From Prevotella pectinovora (GTDB lineage: Bacteria; Bacteroidota; Bacteroidia; Bacteroidales; Bacteroidaceae): DNA of 64,000 nt. This document shows, one piece after another, positions 36,000-44,853 of the stretch. The translations under genes and the position numbers were made by a program. The notes under the pieces are model-generated. The model did no database searches and had not been told where the DNA came from. It was given only the letters and a program-made list of their open reading frames with translations. Where the stretch lies: positions 1 through 64,000 of the forward strand of contig NZ_JXQI01000055.1 of assembly GCF_000834015.1 (NCBI RefSeq), given 5' to 3'. Within the stretch, counting starts at the first letter, position 1; each line of letters starts with the position of its first letter.

Positions 36000-36893
36000 T
36001 CAACTCTTGCGATATGCCGAAGGAGACATGCCTACATGCTCCTTGAAATATTTGCCGAGGAACGACTGGTTGGGGAAATTGAGGTCTTTGGCGATTTCCT
36101 TTATGCTCTTCGACGTGTTCTTGAGCTGCACACGCAGTTCGAGGGTCACATATTTGTCTATCCATTCGTTTGGCGTGCGGTGGCTGATGGTCTTCACGGT
36201 CTCAGAGAGGTATTTGGGTGTGATGCAGAGGCGCTCGGCATACCAGGACACGCGGCGCTCGGCTCTGAAGTTCTGCTCCACCAGACGGATGAACTCTGTG
36301 AAGATAGACTCCGCACGGGTCTGCTTGCGTTTGTCGCCCTGCTGCACTCCATACATCACATGGCTGATATCATAGATCATGGCTGCCATGAGGGAACGTA
36401 CCACATCTCTGCGGAAGTGGTGGTCAGTGGTCTCCACTTTATGCTTTATGATACGGAGATATGTCATGAGGGTTTCCACTTCTTCGGCAGAGAGTTCGAA
36501 AACGGGATGGCTGCGGGAGAAGAGGAAGAGTGAGGAGAGGTCGTGAACGCCTTTTATCACTTCGTTGAAGAAATCTTCCGACATCATGATGGCGATGCCT
36601 GAAAGGTCGTCGCTGAACCAGCTGTTGTTGAGCACCTGTCCTTCGCTGATGATAATTACATCGTTTGCCTTGACGGTGCGTTCCTCGGTGTCTACTGTAT
36701 AATGTGCTTCTCCGCCGAGACATACGGCGAGGAAAATACAGTCCATACGCTTGGGAATGCCGATAACTGGAAGTTCTTCAAAGTCGTCGAAAACCAGCAG
36801 GTCGTGCTCGATGGAGGGCCCGTTGTAAACCTGCATGGCTGACTCTACGGAAATGTGGTCTATTTCGTTTATCATAGGTGAATAGATAATCAT
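36000..36893 (-). CDS. AraC-family transcriptional regulator
   Basis: A 297-residue protein with an N-terminal cupin-like sensing domain (about residues 30-160; ERTVKANDVIIISEGQVL) and a C-terminal AraC HTH pair (about 200-295; WYAERLCITPKYLSETVKTI and SIKEIAKDLNFPNQSFLGKYFK). The frame runs upstream to 37040, but a promoter box at 36920-36927 places the start at ATG 36893 (or 36875). The ligand is unknown. The adjacent secreted protease gene is a possible but unproven target. Confidence 0.9.
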   Translation of the reverse strand: MIIYSPMINEIDHISVESAMQVYNGPSIEHDLLVFDDFEELPVIGIPKRMDCIFLAVCLGGEAHYTVDTEERTVKANDVIIISEGQVLNNSWFSDDLSGIAIMMSEDFFNEVIKGVHDLSSLFLFSRSHPVFELSAEEVETLMTYLRIIKHKVETTDHHFRRDVVRSLMAAMIYDISHVMYGVQQGDKRKQTRAESIFTEFIRLVEQNFRAERRVSWYAERLCITPKYLSETVKTISHRTPNEWIDKYVTLELRVQLKNTSKSIKEIAKDLNFPNQSFLGKYFKEHVGMSPSAYRKS

Positions 36894-36919
36894 TGGCGGT
36901 GATAAAGCCGATGATTTTG

Positions 36920-36927
36920 CAAATCTA
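36920..36927 (-). promoter_or_regulatory. -7 box of the araC-type gene
   Basis: The minus strand reads TAGATTTG. The predicted transcription start is about 36913, which excludes the longer in-frame extension as coding. Confidence 0.5.
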
Positions 36928-37007
36928 CAAATTATATCCGACATACGCAAGCGTTTCCAGGCATAGAAATTTCTGAAGACGCAATGGTGGGAGGATATAT
37001 ATACGAA

Positions 37008-37050
37008 AGCTCCCGCCATGGATTCCTGTTTCGGAACCAAAGCGGGAGCT
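37008..37050 (-). terminator. Hairpin after the M6 protease gene
   Basis: AGCTCCCGC pairs with GCGGGAGCT (37008-37016/37042-37050), with TTCC/GGAA pairing inside. It lies about 60 bp past the stop at 37112. The T run is weak. Confidence 0.45.
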
Positions 37051-37111
37051 GGATTATGTCATTATATGCCTGACGCCACGGAGGTGGCCACGGCGTTATA
37101 ATATCAAGGAA

Positions 37112-39322
37112 TTACTTCTTCATGAACTTCTTGCCGTTCTGGATTACGATACCCTTGTAGTCGTCACCCACCTGCTGACCGGCGAGGTTGAACATGCGGT
37201 TGTCTGCCGGCTTCTCGTCAACTATAGCATTGCTGATGCCGTTGGAACCTTGAATCAGACGATAAATCTGGAAGTCACCCTGCATACCGGTGTTGGTAGA
37301 GAAGAAGAGTCCGGTAGGACTGAAAGCTAAGTTGTTGTTGTCATATCTTGTCTTGGTGAACTGGATAGTGGCATCACCTCCTTCAATGTTGATAGAAGCG
37401 AATACGTTCTTGTCAATCTTCGTTGTAGATCCAACGCCGGAAGATGTGGCGCAGAGATATTTGTGGCCGGTAGTGTTGTAACGGATATACCAGTCTGAAG
37501 TGTTCTTGGTGAGCTTGAACTCCTGAACCATGCTGTTGCCATATAGTTTGCCGTCCTCGAACTTGGTGTAAACTGCAGTGAAGAGTGTCTTCTTGGCATC
37601 TGCTGTTGCAACGCCTGCTGCCTCATTTGCAAATACCACCACGTCGTCTGTATTAAGCTGGCTTACATCGGTAATCTTCTCATAGACACCACCATCTGCT
37701 ATAGGCTCCGGCTTGGCGTTCTGGTCCTTGAAGCTGATGACGATGCTTCCGTCCGGCTGCTTCATGATGCCGTATGCAGGACGGTCGTTCTCTGTGCCAC
37801 CGTCAAAGTATCTATATTCTGTCTTGTAGTTCACTCCATTGCCGAAGAGTGTGTACTCACTGCCCTGGTCGTCAGAGAGCAATGCTCCATCTGCAGGAAC
37901 TACCATCGCACGCTTCTTTGTCTGGTTGGTGTTTACCGAGTTATACATCCATGCTGATGGACTATAAGAGATACGGGTGAGCAGGACTCCTGAACCGAAG
38001 TCCTCTGGATACCATGTGCCGGGCTGACGGTTCTCGAAGATGAAATACTCCATGGTGTTTTTAGGATTGCGGAACATTACCGCCATATCGCCCTCTGCAG
38101 AATTAGGGTTGGCGAGAGTAACGAGACCTGACTCCGGCACTTCCTTGATGTCGAGCCATCCCATGAAGCTGCGCTCATAGGCATTGTATCCGATTGGAGC
38201 GTAGGCATAGTCTACGTATGCTCCACCGTCCATCACTGACCAATAGCCGAAAGCCGAATCGCCCTGGTAAGAATATGTCGGATCGTAGAAATCCGGCAGA
38301 CCCATGGCATGACCGAACTCATGAACGAGCACTCCGATACCCATTGGCAGATACTGCTCTGTTGTTCCGTAAAGCTCATTGCCCACGAAATATGAGCTGA
38401 AGATATGTCCGCTCATGTTACCGTATGACAACGGAAGGTCGAGCTCGTGTGGCCAGATGGTGTTGTCGTCGCCACCTGTTGCCTCACCGCAACCTGCATA
38501 ATATACAACTACGTTAGGAATCTTTCCATTTACCTTGAACTGGTCGAAATTGGCTCCGTTTGCTACTGCCAGCGAAACAGCCTCTTTTACCATTGCGAGT
38601 GCGTTGACATCGCCGGTTCCATGGGCACCGCCTGAGTTCTTGCCATAGTATGCGTATCCTTGAGAGAGCTGCACCTTGTCCAGCACTACGAATTCCGGAG
38701 TGAACATTCCACGGCTCTGTGCCTTGAAATAATCACGAACGGAACCTTTCTCCCATTTGTTGTCTTCGGCATATCCCTCTGCATTGAGCATCTTGCTAAG
38801 TTTCTCGGTAGTCATCTCGGGCTGGAACTTGGTGTCGGTGTACTCAACCATAATTACAGGAATCTTGATGTTGCCGATTGTCGGAATAGGGCCAGTGGCG
38901 CTGGTGCCATACTTTCCGAGACCGTCTGAAGTAGACGAGCCTCCAACCTTCTGTGCGCCGGCAAGTCTTGGCCTTGCAGAAGCAAGCTTGGCGAGTGCCT
39001 GGTCTGTAGGCTTCAGCGTATTCGACTGGACGAAAGCGATTTCATCAGCTGTGCGGCTGGTGATGTCGTGAACTACAACGTCGGTAGCAACAAGGTCTGT
39101 TCCCACAAGCTTGGCATAGCAGAGTGTGCCGTCGGCATTGCGTACAACGACCTGATGGTCTTCTGTGGTGTAGAAAGCGAGATGACCGTCACCGTTCTTA
39201 TAGAGCATCACGGTGGTACCATCGCTTTGTTTTACTGGAAACGCCTTGTGGATAGGGCGGATTGCCTGTGCCGACAATGCAAGAGCAAGCGACACAATGG
39301 TCAAAGCAAATGACTTTTTCAT
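37112..39322 (-). CDS. Secreted M6-family metalloprotease with T9SS-type tail
   Basis: A 736-residue zinc protease of the immune-inhibitor-A (M6) family. A signal peptide (cut near LSAQA) and a propeptide-like region (about 20-130) precede the catalytic domain, with zinc motif HEFGHAMGLPDFYD. After about residue 560 a separate beta-rich module follows (SQLNTDDVVVFANEAAGVAT). The protein ends in a sorting tail (FNLAGQQVGDDYKGIVIQNGKKFMKK is split by the window's length rule, so only the start MFNLAGQQVG and the end NGKKFMKK are cited). It has its own promoter but sits next to the SusCD operon. Likely substrates are extracellular proteins. Confidence 0.93.
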   Translation of the reverse strand: MKKSFALTIVSLALALSAQAIRPIHKAFPVKQSDGTTVMLYKNGDGHLAFYTTEDHQVVVRNADGTLCYAKLVGTDLVATDVVVHDITSRTADEIAFVQSNTLKPTDQALAKLASARPRLAGAQKVGGSSTSDGLGKYGTSATGPIPTIGNIKIPVIMVEYTDTKFQPEMTTEKLSKMLNAEGYAEDNKWEKGSVRDYFKAQSRGMFTPEFVVLDKVQLSQGYAYYGKNSGGAHGTGDVNALAMVKEAVSLAVANGANFDQFKVNGKIPNVVVYYAGCGEATGGDDNTIWPHELDLPLSYGNMSGHIFSSYFVGNELYGTTEQYLPMGIGVLVHEFGHAMGLPDFYDPTYSYQGDSAFGYWSVMDGGAYVDYAYAPIGYNAYERSFMGWLDIKEVPESGLVTLANPNSAEGDMAVMFRNPKNTMEYFIFENRQPGTWYPEDFGSGVLLTRISYSPSAWMYNSVNTNQTKKRAMVVPADGALLSDDQGSEYTLFGNGVNYKTEYRYFDGGTENDRPAYGIMKQPDGSIVISFKDQNAKPEPIADGGVYEKITDVSQLNTDDVVVFANEAAGVATADAKKTLFTAVYTKFEDGKLYGNSMVQEFKLTKNTSDWYIRYNTTGHKYLCATSSGVGSTTKIDKNVFASINIEGGDATIQFTKTRYDNNNLAFSPTGLFFSTNTGMQGDFQIYRLIQGSNGISNAIVDEKPADNRMFNLAGQQVGDDYKGIVIQNGKKFMKK

Positions 39323-39397
39323 ATTTTTAATTGCAAATTATTATAGATTGCGAAAATAAATTACTCGGCAATATAACATGTTCTTCATTTCAATTTA

Positions 39398-39427
39398 CAA
39401 AGATAGCAAGAAATGAGATACGTCAAA
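39398..39427 (-). promoter_or_regulatory. Promoter of the M6 protease gene
   Basis: Minus strand: TTTG (39427-39424), 18 bp, then TATCTTTG (39405-39398). The start would be near 39392, about 70 nt before the ATG. Confidence 0.6.
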
Positions 39428-39469
39428 ATAATTTTAAGCAAAAATAACAAAGAAGAAGAAAAAGAGCAC

Positions 39470-39497
39470 AAAAAAGCCCGTGACAGACGCCACGGGC
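39470..39497 (-). terminator. Terminator of the SusCD operon
   Basis: GCCCGTG/CACGGGC (39476-39482/39491-39497) is followed on the minus strand by TTTTTT. It lies 42 bp after the last gene of the operon and before the next gene's promoter, so the M6 gene is a separate unit. Confidence 0.85.
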
Positions 39498-39538
39498 AAT
39501 ATACTTTTGCCATTTAAGGCAAATATCAGCAAGACTGA

Positions 39539-40798
39539 TTACTTGTTGAAGAACTTCTTGCCGCCACGGATTACCAAGCCCTTAGTATTAGCTGGAACCT
39601 CCTGACCGAAGAGGTTGTAAGTCTTAACGTTCTTTACAGAAGTCTCTGTAACGCCATTGATTCCAGTATAACTTGGATCAGCCTTGAATACTCCCTCGTC
39701 GAGAGCGATAACATAGTTCAAGTACCAGAAACCATAAGCACTCTGCTCACCTGTTGCAGGGTCATTCCAGAAGTTTGTGAATACAGGGAATGAGTCCATA
39801 ATGATCTTGTTACCAGAGAGCTTACCATGAACGTAAGAAGGATCACCAGTATCAACCTCTACATAGCCTTCCTCTGCTGCAGGCTTAGTTCCGCAGATCT
39901 TGAAATATTTACCAGCTCCTTCATCCTGGATTCCAAATGGTGCTACAGAGAATGCATTCTGTGGACCTGTAAGGAGAACATTCAAATCCTTGTCAATGTC
40001 AAGAGGAGTAATAGTGCTCATACCCATACCGCTTGAAGGCTGGAACCATGCGAAACCGTAAACAGAAACGTTATTACCATAGTCCTCTACGTATGCAGCG
40101 TGAACGAAATCGTCATAAGTTCCCTGCTGACGACCCGGTCTGCTATATGAGATAACAGCATTGGCTGGCTTCAACTCGAGGCTGAAGAAGAAGTTCCAGA
40201 TTGTGTTCATACCCTCGATGATATTTGCGAGAGCACCGCCATCCTCAATGTTGAGCAGGAGAGTACCATCCTCATCAACTGTGAATACGAATGGATCCTC
40301 AGAGAATGAGAATTGGTCACCAGAAGGAAGGAGAGTACCAACAATGAACTTATAGTCTACAGGACCCTGAGTAGTATTGCCTGAGTATCCACCGCTGTAC
40401 TGAACAGGACAAGTAATTGTACCAGCAGCAGCATCATACACACCATAGAACTCAGTAGGAGCGTTCTCAGAGCAGAATTTGAACTTAGTGTTGTAAGTTG
40501 TATTAGTCTCCTCGTCTTTAACATTTACCTTCTCTACGATAACGCTGTCGCAGCTCCACTTGTCATCGAGTTCAGTGTAACCTGAAATATAAAGACCATA
40601 GATACCGTCGTGAGCGATGCGGGCAGGAGCTGCCTTCTTAGCGTTAGACTGTACGTTCTTGATAGCCTTGACAGAAGTCATGTCATCAAACTTAACGTTG
40701 TTATTCAACACTGTTTTACAGAGAGGTGTCTGCAAAACCTGTGCGCTTGCTGCGAGTGAAACCACTGCGGCGCAAGCAGATAGTAAAAATTTTCTCAT
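39539..40798 (-). CDS. Unknown surface or secreted protein with T9SS-type tail
   Basis: 419 residues. A signal peptide (cut near LAASAQ) is followed by a beta-rich body of unrecognised family (about 60-390) and ends in a sorting tail (TYNLFGQEVPANTK, then RGGKKFFNK). It is the last gene after the SusC/SusD/metallohydrolase/DUF4302 series, about 90 bp downstream of DUF4302, before the operon terminator. It probably acts at the surface as a binding protein or enzyme for the same substrate; no catalytic motif is recognisable. Confidence 0.82.
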   Translation of the reverse strand: MRKFLLSACAAVVSLAASAQVLQTPLCKTVLNNNVKFDDMTSVKAIKNVQSNAKKAAPARIAHDGIYGLYISGYTELDDKWSCDSVIVEKVNVKDEETNTTYNTKFKFCSENAPTEFYGVYDAAAGTITCPVQYSGGYSGNTTQGPVDYKFIVGTLLPSGDQFSFSEDPFVFTVDEDGTLLLNIEDGGALANIIEGMNTIWNFFFSLELKPANAVISYSRPGRQQGTYDDFVHAAYVEDYGNNVSVYGFAWFQPSSGMGMSTITPLDIDKDLNVLLTGPQNAFSVAPFGIQDEGAGKYFKICGTKPAAEEGYVEVDTGDPSYVHGKLSGNKIIMDSFPVFTNFWNDPATGEQSAYGFWYLNYVIALDEGVFKADPSYTGINGVTETSVKNVKTYNLFGQEVPANTKGLVIRGGKKFFNK

Positions 40799-40841
40799 AA
40801 TACTAAAAATTAATTTAAATGTTTTTTTTGCTTTTTGAATA

Positions 40842-40876
40842 GAGTGAGCGAAACGCGGGTCTCGCCCACCCTATTG
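40842..40876 (-). other. Imperfect hairpin between operon genes
   Basis: AATAGAGTGAGCGA pairs with TCGCCCACCCTATT with a few mismatches. It lies between the DUF4302 gene and the next gene. No T run follows on the minus strand, so it may act in mRNA stability rather than termination. Confidence 0.35.
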
Positions 40877-40888
40877 TTTATTCACTGA

Positions 40889-42277
40889 TTATTCTTTCTC
40901 TTCCTTGTCGCGGTCGCCAAATGGGTAGCCCTTAGACTGAGCCCAAACCTTAATCACGTTAGTAGGATCGTTCAAGTCTGTCAGGATGAGGTAAGACGGA
41001 TGACGTACATTGTCTGTAGTGATCTGGAATGTGTGGCCAAAGCCACCGCAGAATGGGTCGATTGCCGACATACCACCATACTTGTCATTCTTGTAGTACT
41101 TCTTACCAGGGTTGTTACTCTTACCGACATTTGACTTCATCTCAACACGGTCTCCATAGTAACCACCGTTGCCATCAGAAACGGCATTGAATGTCATACC
41201 GATGATAACCTGAGACTCAGTGGCTGTAGCCATAAGTAATCCAGCAGGATACTTGTCAGAAACATAACCTACAGCAGCATAGTAGAGGCGTGCACGTTTC
41301 TTGTCATTGTCAGCCTTACCGAGCTTCTCGAAGAGAGTCTCCCACTTGCTCTGGCCGTATGTTCCCATGTCATCGTATGTGAGATACCAGAGACCACGCT
41401 TGAATGTATCGAACAATGTAGGAACCTCTGTGAAGAGCTTCACGTTCTCAACACCTGTAGCCACGAAGAAGTCCTGAGTGTCACCCTTGGTGAAACCGTT
41501 CAACTTGGTATCCTTTACAGTAACCTCCTTATAGAACTTGTATCCCTCTGGAGTTACGATGTAAGGAGCAGCAACAACCTCAACCTTGCCATCTTCGTCA
41601 GTTGTGTAGAAATTCAGACAACGATAGGTAGACTGGGTATAGATAGCGTTTTCTGTATCCTCACCCCACTGCAGAGTGTATGTACGTGAAGTCATGAACT
41701 CCTCAGCCTCGTCAACCTGCTTCATATACTCACCCCATGACATGTCAGCAGCCATAGGATACATATAAATGCGGGCGCCATGCTTCTTGCCCTTCAACTC
41801 GATCTTCTCTGCAGAAGCAGAAACGACGCGGAACTCGAAGTCACCCTCGAAACCGGTACCTGCAGTACCGAAGTCATCATTATTAGGCTCTGCGAAGTAA
41901 TGGAAGATGCTGTTATAGTCGTCGAGAGAAAGAACGACACCCATACTCTGCTCCAGCTTGAAGTGAGACTTGCAAGTCAGTGCATTTCCGTTTGCATCAT
42001 AACCGGCAGCCTGACCCTTGCCAACCTTCTCGCTTGCTACAGTCACGCTGTCACCCTCGAACTTCATGAATACATTGTATCCACCGTATGTGACATCACC
42101 ATAATATTCAACTCTCCATCCGTTTGGAGCCGACTCCAAAAGAGTCTTTGTCTCTGTAAGAGCTTTCTGCGCACGGTTTGCCGCGCTGTCGCTGAACACG
42201 TCGTCTACATCAGACACACATGAAGAGAACGCGAACACTCCCATGATGAAAGCCAAAAGACTTAAAATCTTCTTCAT
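40889..42277 (-). CDS. DUF4302 lipoprotein of a SusCD locus
   Basis: 462 residues from ATG 42277, preceded by GGAGGAGG; the alternative ATG 42295 overlaps the upstream stop and adds an acidic hexapeptide before the signal peptide. The lipobox is FSSC (cysteine about 20). The DUF4302 domain covers most of the protein (NRAQKALTETKTLLESAPNG, then WRVEYYGDVTYGGYNVFMKF). Members are usually found with SusC/SusD and a zinc metallohydrolase lipoprotein, as here. A surface substrate-binding role is inferred. Confidence 0.85.
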   Translation of the reverse strand: MKKILSLLAFIMGVFAFSSCVSDVDDVFSDSAANRAQKALTETKTLLESAPNGWRVEYYGDVTYGGYNVFMKFEGDSVTVASEKVGKGQAAGYDANGNALTCKSHFKLEQSMGVVLSLDDYNSIFHYFAEPNNDDFGTAGTGFEGDFEFRVVSASAEKIELKGKKHGARIYMYPMAADMSWGEYMKQVDEAEEFMTSRTYTLQWGEDTENAIYTQSTYRCLNFYTTDEDGKVEVVAAPYIVTPEGYKFYKEVTVKDTKLNGFTKGDTQDFFVATGVENVKLFTEVPTLFDTFKRGLWYLTYDDMGTYGQSKWETLFEKLGKADNDKKRARLYYAAVGYVSDKYPAGLLMATATESQVIIGMTFNAVSDGNGGYYGDRVEMKSNVGKSNNPGKKYYKNDKYGGMSAIDPFCGGFGHTFQITTDNVRHPSYLILTDLNDPTNVIKVWAQSKGYPFGDRDKEEKE

Positions 42278-42294
42278 ATTTTTATCCTCCTCCA

Positions 42295-43221
42295 TTAATC
42301 AAGTTTACGTAAATCAAGAGAAGTTACCTCGTTTGAACGACGGAGAACGACAGAACGCATCGTATCCAGATCGATATTCCAGCTATTGAGGAAATAACTT
42401 CTTACAATATCAAGCTTCTTGTTGATAATCTTTGCTCCATTCTCGCCAGCCTGTTCGATGATCTTGTTCCAACCCTCTTCAGACAGTGTTACATAGTAAG
42501 CATAGATCTCGGCGAAGTCCTCGTTGTACTCCTGGCTTGCATATCCAGAAACGAATCCCTCTGTAGCAGCATCCTTATCCTTTACGTTGACCCAGTCAGT
42601 TGAGTGGTAACCACCGGCACTGATAGTCTGGAAATCAGTTGAGTAGTTCTTGGTCTGAGTAAGGATATGGCAGAACTCATGGTGCATAGTGTGGAAGAAC
42701 CAGTAGTTCAGGTCAAGAGGCTTTGTGCCCTTTGACTCGTATGGATCGGTAGTGTTCACACGAACGTTGTCGATATCAAGCTCGTTAACGCCGTAGAACA
42801 TCACCTTCATACCCTGCTCTGCAGTACCGAGCACGATCTGACCGTTGGTGTCATACTTATAAGAACCAGAAAGCTGGATAACTCGTGGAGTATAGGTCTT
42901 CAGGAAGTCAGCGCCGGCTACCTCTACATAAGCTCCGAGCCACATGTGCTGCATGAGCTTTGCGATAGCGATGGCCTTGTCTGTCTGTGCAGGAGTAACG
43001 TTATAGTTCTGGTCAGCCTCCTTGTCGTTGTAGTGATAGAGGAAGTTGATGTTGAACTCCTGAACATAGTTCTTGAGCAACCAGTTATCGAATTCGGAAC
43101 GCTGGATAGGATTTGTATCGAAGATGCTCTTTGAGTCGAGGTCGTCCTCACTACATCCCACGAAAGATGCAGTTGCTGCGAACATCATCAGCAGCATTCC
43201 TAAATATTTAATCTTTTTCAT
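42295..43221 (-). CDS. Zinc-binding metallohydrolase lipoprotein of a SusCD locus
   Basis: 308 residues with lipobox FVGC (cysteine about 23). The zinc motif HHEFCHILTQ is a proper HExxH, and a downstream glutamate-rich segment (NEDFAEIYAYYV) supplies a likely third ligand. It matches the 'substrate import-associated zinc metallohydrolase lipoprotein' family, which accompanies TonB-dependent SusC/SusD pairs. It lies 21 bp after susD and ends next to the DUF4302 start. The proposed action is on peptides at the outer membrane; this is not proven for the family. Confidence 0.9.
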   Translation of the reverse strand: MKKIKYLGMLLMMFAATASFVGCSEDDLDSKSIFDTNPIQRSEFDNWLLKNYVQEFNINFLYHYNDKEADQNYNVTPAQTDKAIAIAKLMQHMWLGAYVEVAGADFLKTYTPRVIQLSGSYKYDTNGQIVLGTAEQGMKVMFYGVNELDIDNVRVNTTDPYESKGTKPLDLNYWFFHTMHHEFCHILTQTKNYSTDFQTISAGGYHSTDWVNVKDKDAATEGFVSGYASQEYNEDFAEIYAYYVTLSEEGWNKIIEQAGENGAKIINKKLDIVRSYFLNSWNIDLDTMRSVVLRRSNEVTSLDLRKLD

Positions 43222-43242
43222 ATTTCCAATTAATTATTTTAA

Positions 43243-44823
43243 TCAACGTGGGTTTGCTGGCAGACCAGCCTTAATAACATCGTTTGGCAACTGAACGGCA
43301 CCTCTCAAGTCACCTGTCTGGAAGACGAGTGGGTCCTCACGCTGTACGAGGTGAGAGAATGCGATACCGTAACGCTTCAAGTCAGGGAAGCGGAGTCCCT
43401 GGAAGATAGTCTCCAGACGACGCATGTGGAGGATGAGGTTGATCATGTTCTCCTGGGTTCCTGTCTCAATTTCGAATCCCTGTGGGTGAAGCTCCTTGCG
43501 GATTGTAAGGTCACTCCAGTACTCCAATGTTACAGGAGTATAGTCGAGCTGCTCCATGAACTCGTTGATCAACTCTTCTGTCATCACAGGACGAACCTCG
43601 TCACCGCTCTGAGCACGGCAGTGGTTCTCAATCCAAAGATTGATGTCGGCTACAGCCTCAGTGTACATCTTCTTGCGGGCATAAGCCTCTGCACGGCAGA
43701 GAAGAGTCTCGTCACCAGTGAAGATCGGGTCAACAATGTGGAGATAACCTGTCTGGTTGATCTTGTCGGTGATTTCCATCTGTGGCAACATCTTTGGGAA
43801 CTGAACAGCAGTGCTGCTACCGTACATCATGTTAGCATAGTAGAGCAGTGCCTTCTGTGCGTCAGAACCAGAACCCTGGCCCCAAGGAGCCTTAGCCCAG
43901 AATGTACCGTAAGAGCAAACGCTCTGGTTGTGCTGGAAACGTGGATATACAGGGTAGATTACCATGTAACCCTCAGAAGAGTAAGAAGCCAACAGCATGA
44001 GGTTAGCCTTCTCGCCAGACTGGATATACTTGTTACCGATATCCTGAGCACCGAACTGAGTGTACTGCTCGAAGTCACGCAGTACGGAACGTGGGTCAGA
44101 GCCGAGAACCTCGTTAGCATACTCGATACACTTGTCCATGTTGTTGTAATACAGGTTGAAGCGAGCTGCGAATGCGTAAGCTGCCTTTCTGTTGAAGTGA
44201 TACTTAGGAACAGTGTAGATAGACTCGTCAATCTTTGGAAGTGCCTCCTCGATATCCTTGTCGATGTTTGCATAGAGCTGACGGAGAGTTCCGCGGTCAT
44301 ACTGTCCGCCGATGAACTTGGCAGGCTCTTTCGGATAAGGAAGACCCATATACTCATCAGCCTTAGACTCGTCCCAAGCCATACAGAAAGTAGTGGCGAG
44401 CTGGAACATAGAGTAAGCACGGATCATCTTAGCCTCAGCCTCTACAGCTGCAGACTCCTCAGTAGGAGTAACCTGTCCGAGATACTCGAGCGCCTGGTTG
44501 GCAGTAGCCACCGACTTGTAGAGCTGGTTCCATACAAAATATGGAGAGTCGTTACCAGTATCGTCAACGTCCTCGAAGCGATACAGCTCGTCCTTCAACG
44601 GAGTAGAAGCATAAGAAGTACCGTTGTCAGAAACGTTGTCCGACATAAGCTCCATAATGGTATTGTTGTTTCCCTCAGGGTATGCAGACGTAAGCAGCTC
44701 TTTAACCTGGCTTACCGTCTTCACCTCTGCGCGGTCGTCCGGCAGTCTGTCGAGATAGTCATTACAAGAAGTAAGTGACATTGCGCAAAGCGCCGACACC
44801 GCTAAATACTTTATATATTTCAT
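43243..44823 (-). CDS. SusD/RagB-family nutrient-binding lipoprotein
   Basis: A 526-residue surface lipoprotein (lipobox LTSC, cysteine about 20) that forms the lid of the partner SusC channel and captures substrate. The helical TPR-like region characteristic of the family is present (e.g. LYKSVATANQALEYL, EAEAKMIRAYSMFQLATTF). The C-terminal part carries PNDVIKAGLPANPR. It lies 30 bp after susC in the same operon. The company of a peptidase-like lipoprotein suggests peptide rather than glycan capture. Confidence 0.93.
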   Translation of the reverse strand: MKYIKYLAVSALCAMSLTSCNDYLDRLPDDRAEVKTVSQVKELLTSAYPEGNNNTIMELMSDNVSDNGTSYASTPLKDELYRFEDVDDTGNDSPYFVWNQLYKSVATANQALEYLGQVTPTEESAAVEAEAKMIRAYSMFQLATTFCMAWDESKADEYMGLPYPKEPAKFIGGQYDRGTLRQLYANIDKDIEEALPKIDESIYTVPKYHFNRKAAYAFAARFNLYYNNMDKCIEYANEVLGSDPRSVLRDFEQYTQFGAQDIGNKYIQSGEKANLMLLASYSSEGYMVIYPVYPRFQHNQSVCSYGTFWAKAPWGQGSGSDAQKALLYYANMMYGSSTAVQFPKMLPQMEITDKINQTGYLHIVDPIFTGDETLLCRAEAYARKKMYTEAVADINLWIENHCRAQSGDEVRPVMTEELINEFMEQLDYTPVTLEYWSDLTIRKELHPQGFEIETGTQENMINLILHMRRLETIFQGLRFPDLKRYGIAFSHLVQREDPLVFQTGDLRGAVQLPNDVIKAGLPANPR

Positions 44824-44853
44824 ATTATAATCTTATTAATGTATACTAATTGA

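Noticed and set aside
43351..44778. 475-codon plus-strand frame within susD
   Set aside because: No start context or family character; susD on the minus strand is unambiguous.
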